The translations under genes were made by a program, and so were the position numbers. 9,925 nucleotides of DNA, taken from assembly GCA_946886065.1 (NCBI GenBank), contig CAMPHU010000173.1, forward strand, positions 1-9,925, read 5' to 3'. This document shows positions 1 through 6,880 of the stretch, piece after piece (position 1 is the stretch's first letter; every line of letters starts with the position of its first letter). The DNA comes from an uncultured Massilia sp. (lineage in GTDB: Bacteria; Pseudomonadota; Gammaproteobacteria; Burkholderiales; Burkholderiaceae). The notes under the pieces are model-generated. The model ran no database searches. It worked only from the letters and a program-made list of their open reading frames with translations, and was not told the DNA's origin.

Positions 1-370
1 GGTGGATCTCGTCGATGAACAGCACGTCGTTCGGCTCGAGGTTGGTCAGCAGCGCCGCCAGGTCGCCCGGGCGCTCCAGCACCGGGCCCGAAGTCTGGCG
101 CAGGTTGACGCCCATTTCGCGCGCGATGATGTGCGCCAGGGTGGTCTTGCCCAGGCCCGGCGGGCCGAACAGCAAGGTATGGTCGAGCGCTTCGCGCCGC
201 TTGCGCGCGGCGTGGATGAAGATCTCCAGCTGGTCGCGGATCTTTTCCTGGCCGACGTATTCTTCCAGGTGTTTCGGACGCAAGGCGCGTTCGATCGCCT
301 CCTCGTTCGGCGAGGCCGGCGCGGAGTCGATGATGCGCTGTTCGGTGAAGTTGTCGGTCTGGATGCTCAT
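1..370 (-). CDS. ruvB: Holliday junction branch migration ATPase RuvB (5' part only)
   Basis: RuvB is the hexameric AAA+ motor that, with RuvA, drives branch migration of Holliday junctions in recombinational repair. Only the first 123 codons are present; the gene runs off the left edge. The translation starts [12 protein letters not shown] and has the RuvB N-terminal signature ([13 protein letters not shown], about residues 29-41), the Walker A motif GPPGLGKT (69-76) and the Walker B motif LFIDEIH at the edge (117-123). The ATG at 370 lies 6 bp after the ruvA stop. I see no good Shine-Dalgarno sequence before it, so it is probably translated by coupling to ruvA as the last gene of ruvC-ruvA-ruvB. 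Identity is secure; the C-terminal DNA-binding winged helix cannot be checked here. Confidence 0.97.
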   Translation of the reverse strand, partial: MSIQTDNFTEQRIIDSAPASPNEEAIERALRPKHLEEYVGQEKIRDQLEIFIHAARKRREALDHTLLFGPPGLGKTTLAHIIAREMGVNLRQTSGPVLERPGDLAALLTNLEPNDVLFIDEIH

Positions 371-376
371 CGATCG

Positions 377-955
377 TCAGGGTTTGGACAGGGCTTTCAG
401 GGCGAACTTGATGCCGTCGGACACGGTCGATCCGGCCGGCATGTTCTTGATCGCGAGGAGCGCTTCCTTGTCAGAATACCCCAAAGCGACCAGCGCATTG
501 AGCACGTCCGCCTGGGCGTCGTCGCGCGGGCTGCCTGCGACCGCGCCGATGTCGGCGCCCAGCTTGCCCTTCAGTTCCAGCAGCAGGCGCTCGGCGGTCT
601 TCTTGCCGATGCCCGGGATCTTCACCAGGCGGCCGGCTTCCTGCAAGGTGACGGCCTGCGACAGGTCGGCCACCGTCATGCCGGACAGGATGGCCAGCGC
701 GGTGCGCGCGCCGATGCCGGTGATCTTGACCAGCTGGCGGAACAGCGCGCGCTCGCTGGCGGAACCGAAGCCGAACAGCAGGTGGGCGTCCTCGCGCACG
801 GCCAGGTGGGTGAACAGGACCACCTTCTCGCCGGTATGCGGCAGGTTGTAGAAGGTGCTCATCGGCACGTCGACTTCGTAGCCGACACCGTTGCAGTCCA
901 CCAGCACCTGGGGTGGCGTTTTCTCGAGCAGGATTCCGGAAAGGCGTCCGATCAT
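377..955 (-). CDS. ruvA: Holliday junction branch migration complex subunit RuvA
   Basis: RuvA binds four-way DNA junctions as a tetramer and loads RuvB. The product is 192 aa, slightly shorter than the 203 aa of E. coli RuvA. It begins [12 protein letters not shown], as the family does. The acidic pin residues E55 and D56 are present ([11 protein letters not shown]). Two helix-hairpin-helix motifs are visible, around residues 76-90 ([15 protein letters not shown]) and 111-130 ([20 protein letters not shown]). A short linker precedes the C-terminal RuvB-binding domain (about 146-192). The ATG at 955 has a clear AAGGA Shine-Dalgarno at 965-969. The gene starts 18 bp after the ruvC stop and ends 6 bp before ruvB, so the three form one operon. 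Confidence 0.98.
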   Translation of the reverse strand: MIGRLSGILLEKTPPQVLVDCNGVGYEVDVPMSTFYNLPHTGEKVVLFTHLAVREDAHLLFGFGSASERALFRQLVKITGIGARTALAILSGMTVADLSQAVTLQEAGRLVKIPGIGKKTAERLLLELKGKLGADIGAVAGSPRDDAQADVLNALVALGYSDKEALLAIKNMPAGSTVSDGIKFALKALSKP

Positions 956-973
956 CGTTGTTCTTCCTTCGTT

Positions 974-1510
974 TTAGACGAGACGATTGCGTTTCATGCG
1001 CAAGCCCTGCATGGCGGGCGCGGCCGCATGGACCATGGCCAGCGCATCCATCGTGTTGGCATGGCAGATCGCCACGCCGAGCGCGTCGGCGGCGTCGCTG
1101 CCCGGCAGGCCCGGCAGCTTGAGCAGGCGCGAGACCATGTCCTGGACCTGGGCCTTGGCGGCCTTGCCGGTGCCGACCACGGCCTGCTTCACCTGGACCG
1201 CCGTGTATTCCGCCACGTCCAGGTCGGCGCCGACCAGTGCCGTGATCGCGGCGCCGCGCGCCTGGCCCAGCAGCAGGGTCGACTGCGGATTGACGTTGAC
1301 GAAGACTTTTTCGATGGCCGCGCAGACGGGGCCATAGGTGGCGACCACTTCGCTCACGCCGTCCAGGATGATCTTCAGGCGCGGCGGCAGCGCTCCTTCC
1401 AGGCCCGTCTTGATGGTGCCCGAGGCGATGTAGCGCAGCTTGGCGCCGTGTTTTTCAATGACGCCGAACCCCGTCGTGCGCAGGCCCGGGTCGATGCCGA
1501 GAATAATCAT
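974..1510 (-). CDS. ruvC: Holliday junction resolvase RuvC
   Basis: RuvC is the dimeric, Mg-dependent endonuclease that cuts Holliday junctions symmetrically, working with RuvAB. The product is 178 aa (E. coli RuvC is 173). All four acidic catalytic residues are visible: D7 in ILGIDPG, E67 in AAIEKVF, and D139 and D142 in SDAADALG. The frame is open up to 1588 with an alternative GTG, but the 26 extra residues resemble nothing in the family, and MIILGIDPG is the expected N terminus, so I place the start at 1510. No Shine-Dalgarno precedes this ATG, and a candidate -10 lies only about 8-14 bp upstream, which suggests a leaderless or nearly leaderless mRNA. It is the first gene of ruvC-ruvA-ruvB, separated from purH by 126 bp. 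Confidence 0.97.
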   Translation of the reverse strand: MIILGIDPGLRTTGFGVIEKHGAKLRYIASGTIKTGLEGALPPRLKIILDGVSEVVATYGPVCAAIEKVFVNVNPQSTLLLGQARGAAITALVGADLDVAEYTAVQVKQAVVGTGKAAKAQVQDMVSRLLKLPGLPGSDAADALGVAICHANTMDALAMVHAAAPAMQGLRMKRNRLV

Positions 1511-1516
1511 TGTGGA

Positions 1517-1547
1517 ATGATATAGCGGCTGCGGATGTTCGTGGGAA
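1517..1547 (-). promoter_or_regulatory. Candidate sigma70-type promoter of ruvC
   Basis: Reading the minus strand, a -35-like TTCCCA (1547-1542) stands 17 bp before a -10-like TATATC (1524-1519); TATCAT (1522-1517) is an overlapping alternative -10. Each hexamer matches the consensus at four or five of six positions. Transcription would begin at about 1510-1513, at or next to the ruvC ATG at 1510. This is inferred from hexamer matches only. Confidence 0.4.
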
Positions 1548-1550
1548 AAA

Positions 1551-1626
1551 TACTGTAGAAAAACACAGTAAGTGGTGGATTTGATCACACCACTTGGATG
1601 GCGGGATCCGCAGAAAGGATCCCGCC
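1551..1626 (-). terminator. Three tandem inverted repeats after purH (possible terminator region)
   Basis: Downstream of the purH stop come three perfect inverted repeats. The first has a 10-bp stem (1617-1626 with 1600-1609, GGCGGGATCC, 7-nt loop) but no U-tract after it. The second has an 8-bp stem (1588-1595 with 1570-1577, AAGTGGTG, 10-nt loop). The third has a 6-bp stem (1565-1570 with 1551-1556, TACTGT, 8-nt loop) followed on the minus strand by ATTTTT. The second and third share base 1570, so they cannot both form completely. Only the third has U-rich sequence directly after it, and its stem is weak. The array probably ends or stabilises the purH transcript; a classical single terminator is not evident. 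Confidence 0.45.
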
Positions 1627-1636
1627 GGCAGGCAGA

Positions 1637-3223
1637 TTAGTGGCGGAAGTGGCGGGTGCCGGTGTACAGCATGACGACGCCGCGCTCATCGGCCGCATCG
1701 ATCACTTCCTGGTCGCGCATCGAGCCGCCCGGGTGGATGACGCAGGTCGCGCCCGCATCGACGACCACGTCCAGGCCGTCGCGGAACGGGAAGAAGGCGT
1801 CCGAGGCCACGGCCGAACCACTCAGGGACAGGCCGGCGTTCTGGGCCTTGATCGAGGCGATGCGCGCCGAATCGATGCGGCTCATCTGGCCAGCACCCAC
1901 GCCCAGGGTCATGCCGTTACCGCAGAACACGATGGCGTTCGACTTGACGAACTTGGCCACGCGCCACGCGAACATCATGTCCTGCAGCTGCTGCTGGGTC
2001 GGCTGCTTCTTGGTGACCACGCGCAGGTCGCCCAGCCCCACGTTCTTGGCGTCCGGCGACTGCACCAGCAGGCCGCCGCCGACGCGCTTGACGTCGTAGG
2101 GGTTCTGGCCCGCGCCCAGCGGAATTTCCAGCAGGCGCACGTTCTGCTTGGCCGACATGATCTGGCGCGCTTCGGCGGTGAAGGACGGGGCGATCAGCAC
2201 TTCGACGAACAGCTTGGCCAGTGCTTCGGCCGCCTTGCCGTCGACTTCCACGTTGAAGGCGATGATGCCGCCGAAAGCCGAGGTCGGGTCGGTCTGCAGG
2301 GCGCGGTTGTAGGCGTCCAGCGCGTCCACGCCGATCGCCACGCCGCACGGGTTGGCGTGCTTGACGATCACGCAGCCGGCTGGCTGGCCCAGGCCGCCCA
2401 GCGACTTGACGCATTCCCAGGCCGCGTCGGCGTCGGCGATGTTGTTGTACGACAATTCCTTGCCCTGCAGCTGGCGGTAGTTGGCCAGCGCGCCGTCGAC
2501 AGCGGCGATGTCGCGGTAGAAGGCGGCGCCCTGGTGCGGGTTCTCGCCGTAGCGCATGTCCTGGACCTTCTCGAAACTCATGTTCAGGGTCTGCGGGTAG
2601 CCCGAGCGGGTCGCGTGCAGGCGGTCTTCGCCCAGGCTGGTCAGGTAGTTGGTGATCGCGCCGTCGTACTGGGCGGTGTGGGCGAACACTTTCTTGGCCA
2701 GGCGGAACTTGGTCTCGTAGCTGACCGGGCCGGCCGCTTCGCCGGTGCCTTTCATTTCCGCCAGCACCACGCCGTAGTCGGCCGGATCGACGATCACGAC
2801 CACATCGCGGTGGTTCTTGGCCGCCGAGCGCAGCATGGTCGGGCCGCCGATGTCGATGTTCTCGATCGCGTCTTCCAGCGAGCACTCTTCCTTGGCGACG
2901 GTCTGCTGGAACGGGTACAGGTTGACCACGACCATGTCGATCTGCGGAATGCCGTGCTCGTCCAGCTTGGCGACGTGCTCAGGCAGGTCGCGGCGCGCCA
3001 GGATGCCGCCGTGCACTTTCGGGTGCAGGGTCTTGACGCGGCCGTCGAGCATTTCCGGGAAACCGGTGTAATCGGCAACCTCGGTCACCTGGACGCCGTT
3101 ATCCTGCAGCAGCTTGGCGGTGCCGCCAGTGGACAGGATATTGACGCCGAGTGCGCTGAGGGCGCGCGCGAAGTCGAGCACGCCGGTCTTGTCGGAAACG
3201 GAAATGAGGGCTTGTTTGATCAT
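1637..3223 (-). CDS. purH: Bifunctional AICAR transformylase / IMP cyclohydrolase PurH
   Basis: PurH carries out the last two steps of de novo purine synthesis: formylation of AICAR with 10-formyl-THF, then ring closure to IMP. The product is 528 aa (E. coli PurH is 529). The N-terminal cyclohydrolase (MGS-fold) domain covers about residues 1-195 and contains [10 protein letters not shown] (64-73) and [16 protein letters not shown] (122-137). The transformylase domain follows, with RYGENPHQ (224-231), the catalytic Lys-His pair K288-H289 in [18 protein letters not shown] (315-324), and the typical end [16 protein letters not shown] to HFRH. The frame is open to 3403, but [14 protein letters not shown] is the family N terminus, so the start is 3223, with a modest AGG seven bases upstream. 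It lies 88 bp after fis, probably in the dusB-fis-purH unit. It looks complete. Confidence 0.98.
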   Translation of the reverse strand: MIKQALISVSDKTGVLDFARALSALGVNILSTGGTAKLLQDNGVQVTEVADYTGFPEMLDGRVKTLHPKVHGGILARRDLPEHVAKLDEHGIPQIDMVVVNLYPFQQTVAKEECSLEDAIENIDIGGPTMLRSAAKNHRDVVVIVDPADYGVVLAEMKGTGEAAGPVSYETKFRLAKKVFAHTAQYDGAITNYLTSLGEDRLHATRSGYPQTLNMSFEKVQDMRYGENPHQGAAFYRDIAAVDGALANYRQLQGKELSYNNIADADAAWECVKSLGGLGQPAGCVIVKHANPCGVAIGVDALDAYNRALQTDPTSAFGGIIAFNVEVDGKAAEALAKLFVEVLIAPSFTAEARQIMSAKQNVRLLEIPLGAGQNPYDVKRVGGGLLVQSPDAKNVGLGDLRVVTKKQPTQQQLQDMMFAWRVAKFVKSNAIVFCGNGMTLGVGAGQMSRIDSARIASIKAQNAGLSLSGSAVASDAFFPFRDGLDVVVDAGATCVIHPGGSMRDQEVIDAADERGVVMLYTGTRHFRH

Positions 3224-3311
3224 GGTGTGGCCTGTGGTTAAGAATTCTTGCGGTCGGACGGAGGACCGATAGCGGCCACGCCCAACACGCGGCCACCCAT
3301 TCCGCGCTGGA

Positions 3312-3545
3312 TCAGAGCAGTCCGTGCTCTTGCAGTTTCTTTCGCAAAGTATTCCGGTTGATGCCCAGCATCTGGGCCGCATGCGACTGGTTGCCGTCGG
3401 CACGCGACATCACGACTTCGAGCACTGGCTTTTCAACGGTCAACACCATCATGTCGTAGATATTGGTCGGTTTCTGCTCGCCCAGATCGTTGAAATAGTC
3501 CTCGAGGCTCTTCTGGACGACTTCCTGGATACTTTCTTTGCTCAT
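3312..3545 (-). CDS. fis: Fis family nucleoid-associated DNA-binding protein
   Basis: Fis is a small homodimeric protein that bends DNA and affects rRNA transcription, recombination and nucleoid structure. The product is 77 aa, shorter than the 98 aa of E. coli Fis, because the N-terminal beta-hairpin arm is mostly absent; this short form is, from memory, usual in betaproteobacteria. The core helices (about 5-50, with [11 protein letters not shown]) and the C-terminal helix-turn-helix (about 52-72, [21 protein letters not shown]) are intact. An AGGA lies 13 nt before the ATG at 3545, rather far for a ribosome binding site. The gene follows dusB, the arrangement known from E. coli, with an 80-bp gap, and purH follows. 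Loss of the arm suggests it lacks the Hin/Gin inversion-stimulating activity; that is inference. Confidence 0.93.
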   Translation of the reverse strand: MSKESIQEVVQKSLEDYFNDLGEQKPTNIYDMMVLTVEKPVLEVVMSRADGNQSHAAQMLGINRNTLRKKLQEHGLL

Positions 3546-3577
3546 GTCTGCTGCTTCATCCTGGTTAATGATTGCTC

Positions 3578-3592
3578 CGCTGCATAGCAGCG
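3578..3592 (-). other. Small hairpin in the dusB-fis gap
   Basis: The sequence CGCTGC-ATA-GCAGCG is a perfect 6-bp inverted repeat with a 3-nt loop, 32 bp upstream of the fis ATG and inside the 80-bp dusB-fis spacer. The dusB-proximal side of the spacer is AT-rich. The hairpin lacks a U-tract and is not a clear terminator. It could be a leader structure of fis, or it could be chance. Confidence 0.3.
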
Positions 3593-3625
3593 TGTCCCCG
3601 TAATAATTCTTATTGTGATAACTGC

Positions 3626-4651
3626 TTATGCCGCGATCGCTTCATCGGCAGGACGCGCGGGGCGGTATTGTAACCGCTCGCCGTACCGGTGTTGCGATTT
3701 GAAAAACTCGTCGACGGCCGCAAGTTGCTCGGCAGTCGATTCCATCAGGTTCATGCGCTGGCGGAATTCTTCCCCGCCCGGCAGATCCTGCACGTACCAG
3801 CCGATGTGCTTGCGCGCGGTGCGCACGCCCACGTATTCGCCGTAGAAGGCGTAGTGGGCCGGCAGGTGTTCGTTCATGAGGGCGCGCACTTCTTCCACTT
3901 CGGGTGGCGGCAGGTGTGCACCGGTGCGCAGGTAGTGGTCGATCTCGCGGCAGATCCAGGGGCGGCCCTGGGCGGCGCGGCCGATCATGACCGCGTCCGC
4001 GCCGGTGTAGTCGAGCACGAACTTCGCTTTTTCGGGGGTGGTGATGTCGCCGTTGGCGACCACCGGAATGCCCACCGCAGCCTTGACGGCGCGGATGGTG
4101 TCGTATTCGGCCTCGCCCTTGTAGCCGTCGGCGCGGGTGCGGCCGTGCAGGGTCAGCATCCGGATGCCGGCTTCCTCGGCCAGGCGGGCGATGCGCAGGG
4201 CGTTCTTGTTTTGGCGGTCCCAGCCGGTGCGGAACTTCAGGGTGACCGGAACGTCGACGGCGCCCACCACGGCGTGCAGGATGCGCTCGACCAGGTCTTC
4301 GTGCTGCAGCAGGGCGGAACCGCACCAGCTGTTGCAGACCTTTTTCACCGGGCAACCCATGTTGATGTCGATGATCTGGGCGCCGCGCTCGACGTTGAAC
4401 CTGGCGCAGTCGGCCAGGTCTTGCGGGTCGGCGCCGGCGATCTGGACGGCTTTCGGTTCCATCTCGCCCGCGTGGTCGGTGCGGCGCGAGGTCTTTTCGC
4501 TGGCCCACAGGCGCGGGTTGGAGGCGGCCATTTCGGACACTGCATAGCCGGCGCCGAGCTGCTTGCACAGCTGGCGGAAGGGGCGGTCGGTCACCCCGGC
4601 CATGGGGGCGACGAAGACATTGTTACGCAGCGTGTAAGGACCGATTTGCAC
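3626..4651 (-). CDS. dusB: tRNA-dihydrouridine synthase DusB
   Basis: DusB is an FMN-dependent enzyme that reduces specific uridines in tRNA to dihydrouridine. The product is 341 aa (E. coli DusB is 321). It is a TIM barrel with the family motifs in order: APMAGVTDRPFRQLC (15-29), the catalytic cysteine C100 in INMGCPVKK, TLKFRTGW with K139, LHGRTR with H169, VVANGDI (197-203) and IGRAAQGRPW (223-232), followed by the C-terminal helical tRNA-recognition domain. The start is GTG at 4651 (MQIGPYTLRNN), the N terminus expected for the family; no clear Shine-Dalgarno is present. The stretch after the catalytic Cys has extra cysteines (VCNSWCGS). It is the first gene of dusB-fis-purH. Confidence 0.96.
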   Translation of the reverse strand: MQIGPYTLRNNVFVAPMAGVTDRPFRQLCKQLGAGYAVSEMAASNPRLWASEKTSRRTDHAGEMEPKAVQIAGADPQDLADCARFNVERGAQIIDINMGCPVKKVCNSWCGSALLQHEDLVERILHAVVGAVDVPVTLKFRTGWDRQNKNALRIARLAEEAGIRMLTLHGRTRADGYKGEAEYDTIRAVKAAVGIPVVANGDITTPEKAKFVLDYTGADAVMIGRAAQGRPWICREIDHYLRTGAHLPPPEVEEVRALMNEHLPAHYAFYGEYVGVRTARKHIGWYVQDLPGGEEFRQRMNLMESTAEQLAAVDEFFKSQHRYGERLQYRPARPADEAIAA

Positions 4652-4835
4652 AGCGGAAAATGACAGAAGTTTCTTGGGAACCTAGTATTTTACCCCAAGC
4701 GCTGCTCAAATTATCAGCAAATTTATTGGGATTGTTGCGTGTGCGATATTGGCAAGGTGTAAAAAAGGGAATTGGGGGCGTTCGTCAGGGTGTGCTCGGG
4801 GTATCGCTAACAAGATGAGCTAACGCGGCGGTGCG
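4652..4835. other. AT-rich gene-free leader region upstream of dusB
   Basis: The gene-free stretch 4652-4964 (313 bp) divides into this part and the REPIN-like element at 4836-4950. From about 4683 to 4775 the DNA is clearly richer in A and T than the coding regions, with runs such as AAATTTATTGGG and GTAAAAAAGGG, as expected of a promoter region. I find no ORF with coding character, no tRNA and no strong hairpin here. Confidence 0.6.
4687..4692 (-). promoter_or_regulatory. Candidate -10 element of the dusB-fis-purH promoter
   Basis: On the minus strand TAAAAT (4692-4687) matches TATAAT at five of six positions and would place the start of transcription near 4680, about 30 nt before the dusB GTG. 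No convincing -35 hexamer is found 16-18 bp upstream, so the call rests on the -10 match and on position. Confidence 0.3.
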
Positions 4836-4950
4836 AACTTCGGTCCCCGCCTGCGCGGGGATGACGTTGGTTTAGGCGCGTGGAAATCAGCGGAGTCACC
4901 TCGGACACGTCCTTTAGCACGTCATCCCCGCGAAGGCGGGGACCCAAGTT
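4836..4950. repeat. REPIN-like element, copy 1 (two inverted REP sequences)
   Basis: Two 32-nt arms, 4836-4867 and 4919-4950, are inverted copies of each other with 30 of 32 matches, around a 51-nt spacer. Each arm contains its own small hairpin: a 7-bp stem TCCCCGC/GCGGGGA with a 4-nt loop (CTGC in the left arm; the right arm, read in the same sense, has CTTC). This is the architecture of a REPIN, a pair of inverted REP sequences that in other proteobacteria is moved by RAYT transposases. Copy 2 at 9741-9857 has the same arms and shares parts of the spacer (TGGTTTA at its left end, CTTTA..GC near its right end). The element ends 14 bp from the stop of the histidine phosphatase, so it may also shape the 3' end of that transcript. 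Confidence 0.85.
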
Positions 4951-4964
4951 CCTCACCGAAGCCG

Positions 4965-5651
4965 TTAGGTCAGATCATCCAGCACCGCCCGCCGCAGATG
5001 CTCCACCTCACCCCAGCTGACAAGCCTCAACCTGCCCTCTTCCACCACAAACCGGTTGACGCTTGCGTTATGCACCTTGAAGTCGCGCGGCGTTTCCAGC
5101 GGCAATCCAAGCGCCGCCCGGTAGGCACACTCCAGCACCCCGCCATGCGCCACCAGCGCCAGCGTCTTGCCCGGATGCGCAGCCGCATGCCGCGCGATCG
5201 CCCCGGTCACGCGCTCGAAAAACTGCCGGAAGGTTTCCCCCCGGTTCTCTCCGGGCGGCACCTCCGCGTCCACATGCCGCGCCTGCCAGGCCGCGAACTC
5301 GAGCGGAAAGCGGTCTGCGATCTCGCTGTACAGCAAGCCTTCGAAACCGCCGTAGCAGCGCTCGCGCAGCGCCCGGTCCTGCACGAGCTCTAATGCCACC
5401 CCGGCTCCTCGCCCGCGGGCAATGGCCTCGGCCGTCTGCCGCGCGCGCATCAAGTCGCTCGACACCAGGCGGTCGATGCGTTCGCCGGCCAGGGCCGCCG
5501 CCAGCGCCGCGGCCTGGCGTTCCCCCTCCGCATTCAGGGCGATATCGAGGTGGCCTTGCAGGCGGCGCTCGGCATTCCAGGCCGTTTCGCCGTGGCGGAT
5601 CAATAAAATCGTGGTCGCGCCCACGGACGCTTCGGCATCAGTCGAAAACAT
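4965..5651 (-). CDS. Histidine phosphatase family protein (phosphoglycerate mutase-like)
   Basis: This is a branch-1 histidine phosphatase of 228 aa. The catalytic motif is LLIRHGETAWN with the phospho-accepting histidine H20 (R19, G21, E22). Other family residues are present: SSDLMRARQTA (64-74) with R71, the acid/base candidate E97 in LRERCYGG, and the second active-site histidine H169 in LVAHGG. It resembles the GpmB/CobC-like group of cofactor-independent phosphatases; the physiological substrate cannot be read from sequence, and glycolytic mutase activity should not be assumed. The ATG at 5651 has an AGGA at 5657-5660 with 5-nt spacing, partly inside a hairpin. It is the last gene of the tyrS-dtd-PEBP block, 54 bp after the PEBP gene. 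No signal peptide is seen, so it is probably cytoplasmic. Confidence 0.9.
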   Translation of the reverse strand: MFSTDAEASVGATTILLIRHGETAWNAERRLQGHLDIALNAEGERQAAALAAALAGERIDRLVSSDLMRARQTAEAIARGRGAGVALELVQDRALRERCYGGFEGLLYSEIADRFPLEFAAWQARHVDAEVPPGENRGETFRQFFERVTGAIARHAAAHPGKTLALVAHGGVLECAYRAALGLPLETPRDFKVHNASVNRFVVEEGRLRLVSWGEVEHLRRAVLDDLT

Positions 5652-5673
5652 GAGGTTCCTGCACCCGAACCTC
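5652..5673 (-). promoter_or_regulatory. Hairpin over the ribosome binding site of the histidine phosphatase
   Basis: On the minus strand GAGGTTC (5673-5667) pairs perfectly with GAACCTC (5658-5652) across an 8-nt loop, and the stem ends on the base before the ATG. The AGGA Shine-Dalgarno (5660-5657) has two bases in the loop and two in the stem. Folding would therefore hinder ribosome access, which could limit translation or make it depend on upstream ribosomes or a ligand. The pairing is visible; the regulatory role is inferred. Confidence 0.4.
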
Positions 5674-5701
5674 GGGGCATTGTGATTGGTTGTTATGCGG
5701 G

Positions 5702-5718
5702 CGTGCTATTTCAGCACG
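5702..5718 (-). other. Stem-loop at the end of the PEBP gene
   Basis: CGTGCT and AGCACG form a 6-bp stem with a 5-nt loop that includes most of the TAG stop codon of the PEBP gene. No U-tract follows on the minus strand, so it is not a standard intrinsic terminator; it might protect a processed 3' end or be incidental. Confidence 0.3.
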
Positions 5719-6371
5719 TCGGACGCGACTTCCGGATTCAGCGAATACACGCCGAACATCCGCGCCTCGTCCAGGATATGTCCCTGGATCGCCAGCCGCA
5801 CCTCGGCGCCGCCGAACTGCCCTTCCAGGGGCAGGTGCGCGATGTCGAGTGCGTACAGCGTGAAGAGATACGTGTGCACGCGCTCGTCGTTCCAGGGCGG
5901 GCACGGTCCATCGTAGCCGTAGAACTCGCCGGCCATGTCGGGATCGCTGGCAAACCAGCCGGTATAGTCGTTCAGGCCGTGGCGCAGCTGGTGCTCGGTG
6001 CCGTTCTTGATGGTGAACGGCACCAGCGGACCGGGCTTGCCGTGCGGCGTGACCATGTCCGAAAACATGCCCTCGGCCAGCGACTTGAGGCAGACCGGAA
6101 TGTCGACCAGGGTCCAGTGGAAGAAATCCACCCGCGGCAGCGAGGCCGGCACGGTGCGCCCCTCCTTATTGACGTCGGTGCCCACGGACGGCACGTCCGG
6201 GTCGTGACAGATCAGCACCAGCGACTGGGTGCCGGCCGGCACTTCGTCCCAGGCGATATGCGGATTGCGGTTGCTCGACAGCTTGACGTGCGACGTCGGG
6301 TCGATGACCGCGAATGCGCACTCGGGCGGGATCTCCCCGCCATCGCTAAATGACTCGCTCCAGATTCTCAT
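5706..6371 (-). CDS. YbhB/YbcL-type phosphatidylethanolamine-binding (Raf kinase inhibitor-like) protein
   Basis: The 221-aa product belongs to the PEBP superfamily, small beta-fold proteins with an anion-binding pocket; the bacterial role is poorly known. Family signatures are visible: LVLICHDPDVPS (51-62), FFHWTLVDIP (83-92) and GYDGPCPPWNDERVHTYLF (152-170), followed by the conserved TLYALD. It is longer than E. coli YbhB (158 aa), the extra length lying mainly between residues 62-82 and 105-150. I start at ATG 6371 because a strong GGAGG lies just upstream (6376-6380); an in-frame ATG at 6404 has no ribosome binding site. No signal peptide is seen. It follows dtd by 50 bp and precedes the histidine phosphatase by 54 bp, so all are probably cotranscribed with tyrS. 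Confidence 0.88.
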   Translation of the reverse strand: MRIWSESFSDGGEIPPECAFAVIDPTSHVKLSSNRNPHIAWDEVPAGTQSLVLICHDPDVPSVGTDVNKEGRTVPASLPRVDFFHWTLVDIPVCLKSLAEGMFSDMVTPHGKPGPLVPFTIKNGTEHQLRHGLNDYTGWFASDPDMAGEFYGYDGPCPPWNDERVHTYLFTLYALDIAHLPLEGQFGGAEVRLAIQGHILDEARMFGVYSLNPEVASDVLK

Positions 6372-6421
6372 ACGTCCTCCCAGACCCCTGATGCTATTGA
6401 CCATGTCCGGCGCCGCTTGTT

Positions 6422-6880
6422 TCAGCGCGAAGTCCCGACCGGATCAACCTGCAGCCAGAACGTCACCGGGCCGTCGTTTGTCAAAGACACCTTCATGTCG
6501 GCTCCAAAACGGCCGGTTTCGACGATGCCATGACGGGCCCGCGCCTGGCGCACGACATGTTCGAACAGGCGCCGGCCGTCTTCCGGCGCGGCGGCCGGAG
6601 AAAACGACGGGCGCGTGCCGGACTTGGTGTCGGCCGCCAGGGTGAACTGCGGCACCAGCAGCAGGCCGCCGCTGGTGTCGGTCACGCTGCGGTTCATCTT
6701 GCCGGCCTCGTCGGAAAAGACCCGGTAGCCCAGCAGCTTGGCCAGCAAGGCATCGGCCTCGCGCTCGGTATCGCCTTTCTCGGCGCACACCAGCACCATC
6801 AGCCCGGGGCCGATGGCGCCGACGGTTTCCCCGTCAACACGTACCGCCGCCTCGCTGACCCGTTGCAACAGCCCGATCAT
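6422..6880 (-). CDS. dtd: D-aminoacyl-tRNA deacylase Dtd
   Basis: Dtd hydrolyses the ester bond of D-aminoacyl-tRNAs (classically D-Tyr-tRNA), recycling tRNA and excluding D-residues from proteins. The 152-aa product has the family length and starts [13 protein letters not shown]. Both active-site motifs are visible: QFTLAADT (78-85, catalytic Thr80) and the Gly-cisPro motif NDGPVT (135-140) in [18 protein letters not shown]. The residue before QFTL is Pro77, where E. coli has Ser. The reading frame continues open far upstream, to 7438, but that part is antisense-frame sequence inside tyrS; the true ATG at 6880 overlaps the tyrS stop as ATGA. This coupling to tyrosyl-tRNA synthetase fits its function. 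Confidence 0.96.
   Translation of the reverse strand: MIGLLQRVSEAAVRVDGETVGAIGPGLMVLVCAEKGDTEREADALLAKLLGYRVFSDEAGKMNRSVTDTSGGLLLVPQFTLAADTKSGTRPSFSPAAAPEDGRRLFEHVVRQARARHGIVETGRFGADMKVSLTNDGPVTFWLQVDPVGTSR

Noticed and set aside
2..1525. 507-codon open frame on the plus strand across ruvB-ruvA-ruvC
   Set aside because: It spans three real genes on the opposite strand and their short spacers, and has no domain signatures.
1598..3241. 547-codon open frame on the plus strand, antisense to purH
   Set aside because: It is the mirror of a GC-biased gene whose full PurH motifs lie on the other strand; the translation is rich in V, H, D, Q and A without any recognisable domain.
3240..3249. AAGAATTCTT palindrome upstream of purH
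   Set aside because: A 10-bp palindrome alone, with no matching -35/-10 or known regulator motif, is too weak to call an operator.
3689..4663. 324-codon open frame on the plus strand, antisense to dusB
   Set aside because: DusB has all family motifs on the minus strand; the antisense translation resembles no family.
4836..4950. CRISPR-like repeat
   Set aside because: There are only two arms per site, in inverted rather than direct orientation, with no series of equal unique spacers and no cas genes.
5702..5718. Intrinsic terminator after the PEBP gene
   Set aside because: The 6-bp stem has no U-tract on the minus strand, and the next gene follows in the same direction within 54 bp.
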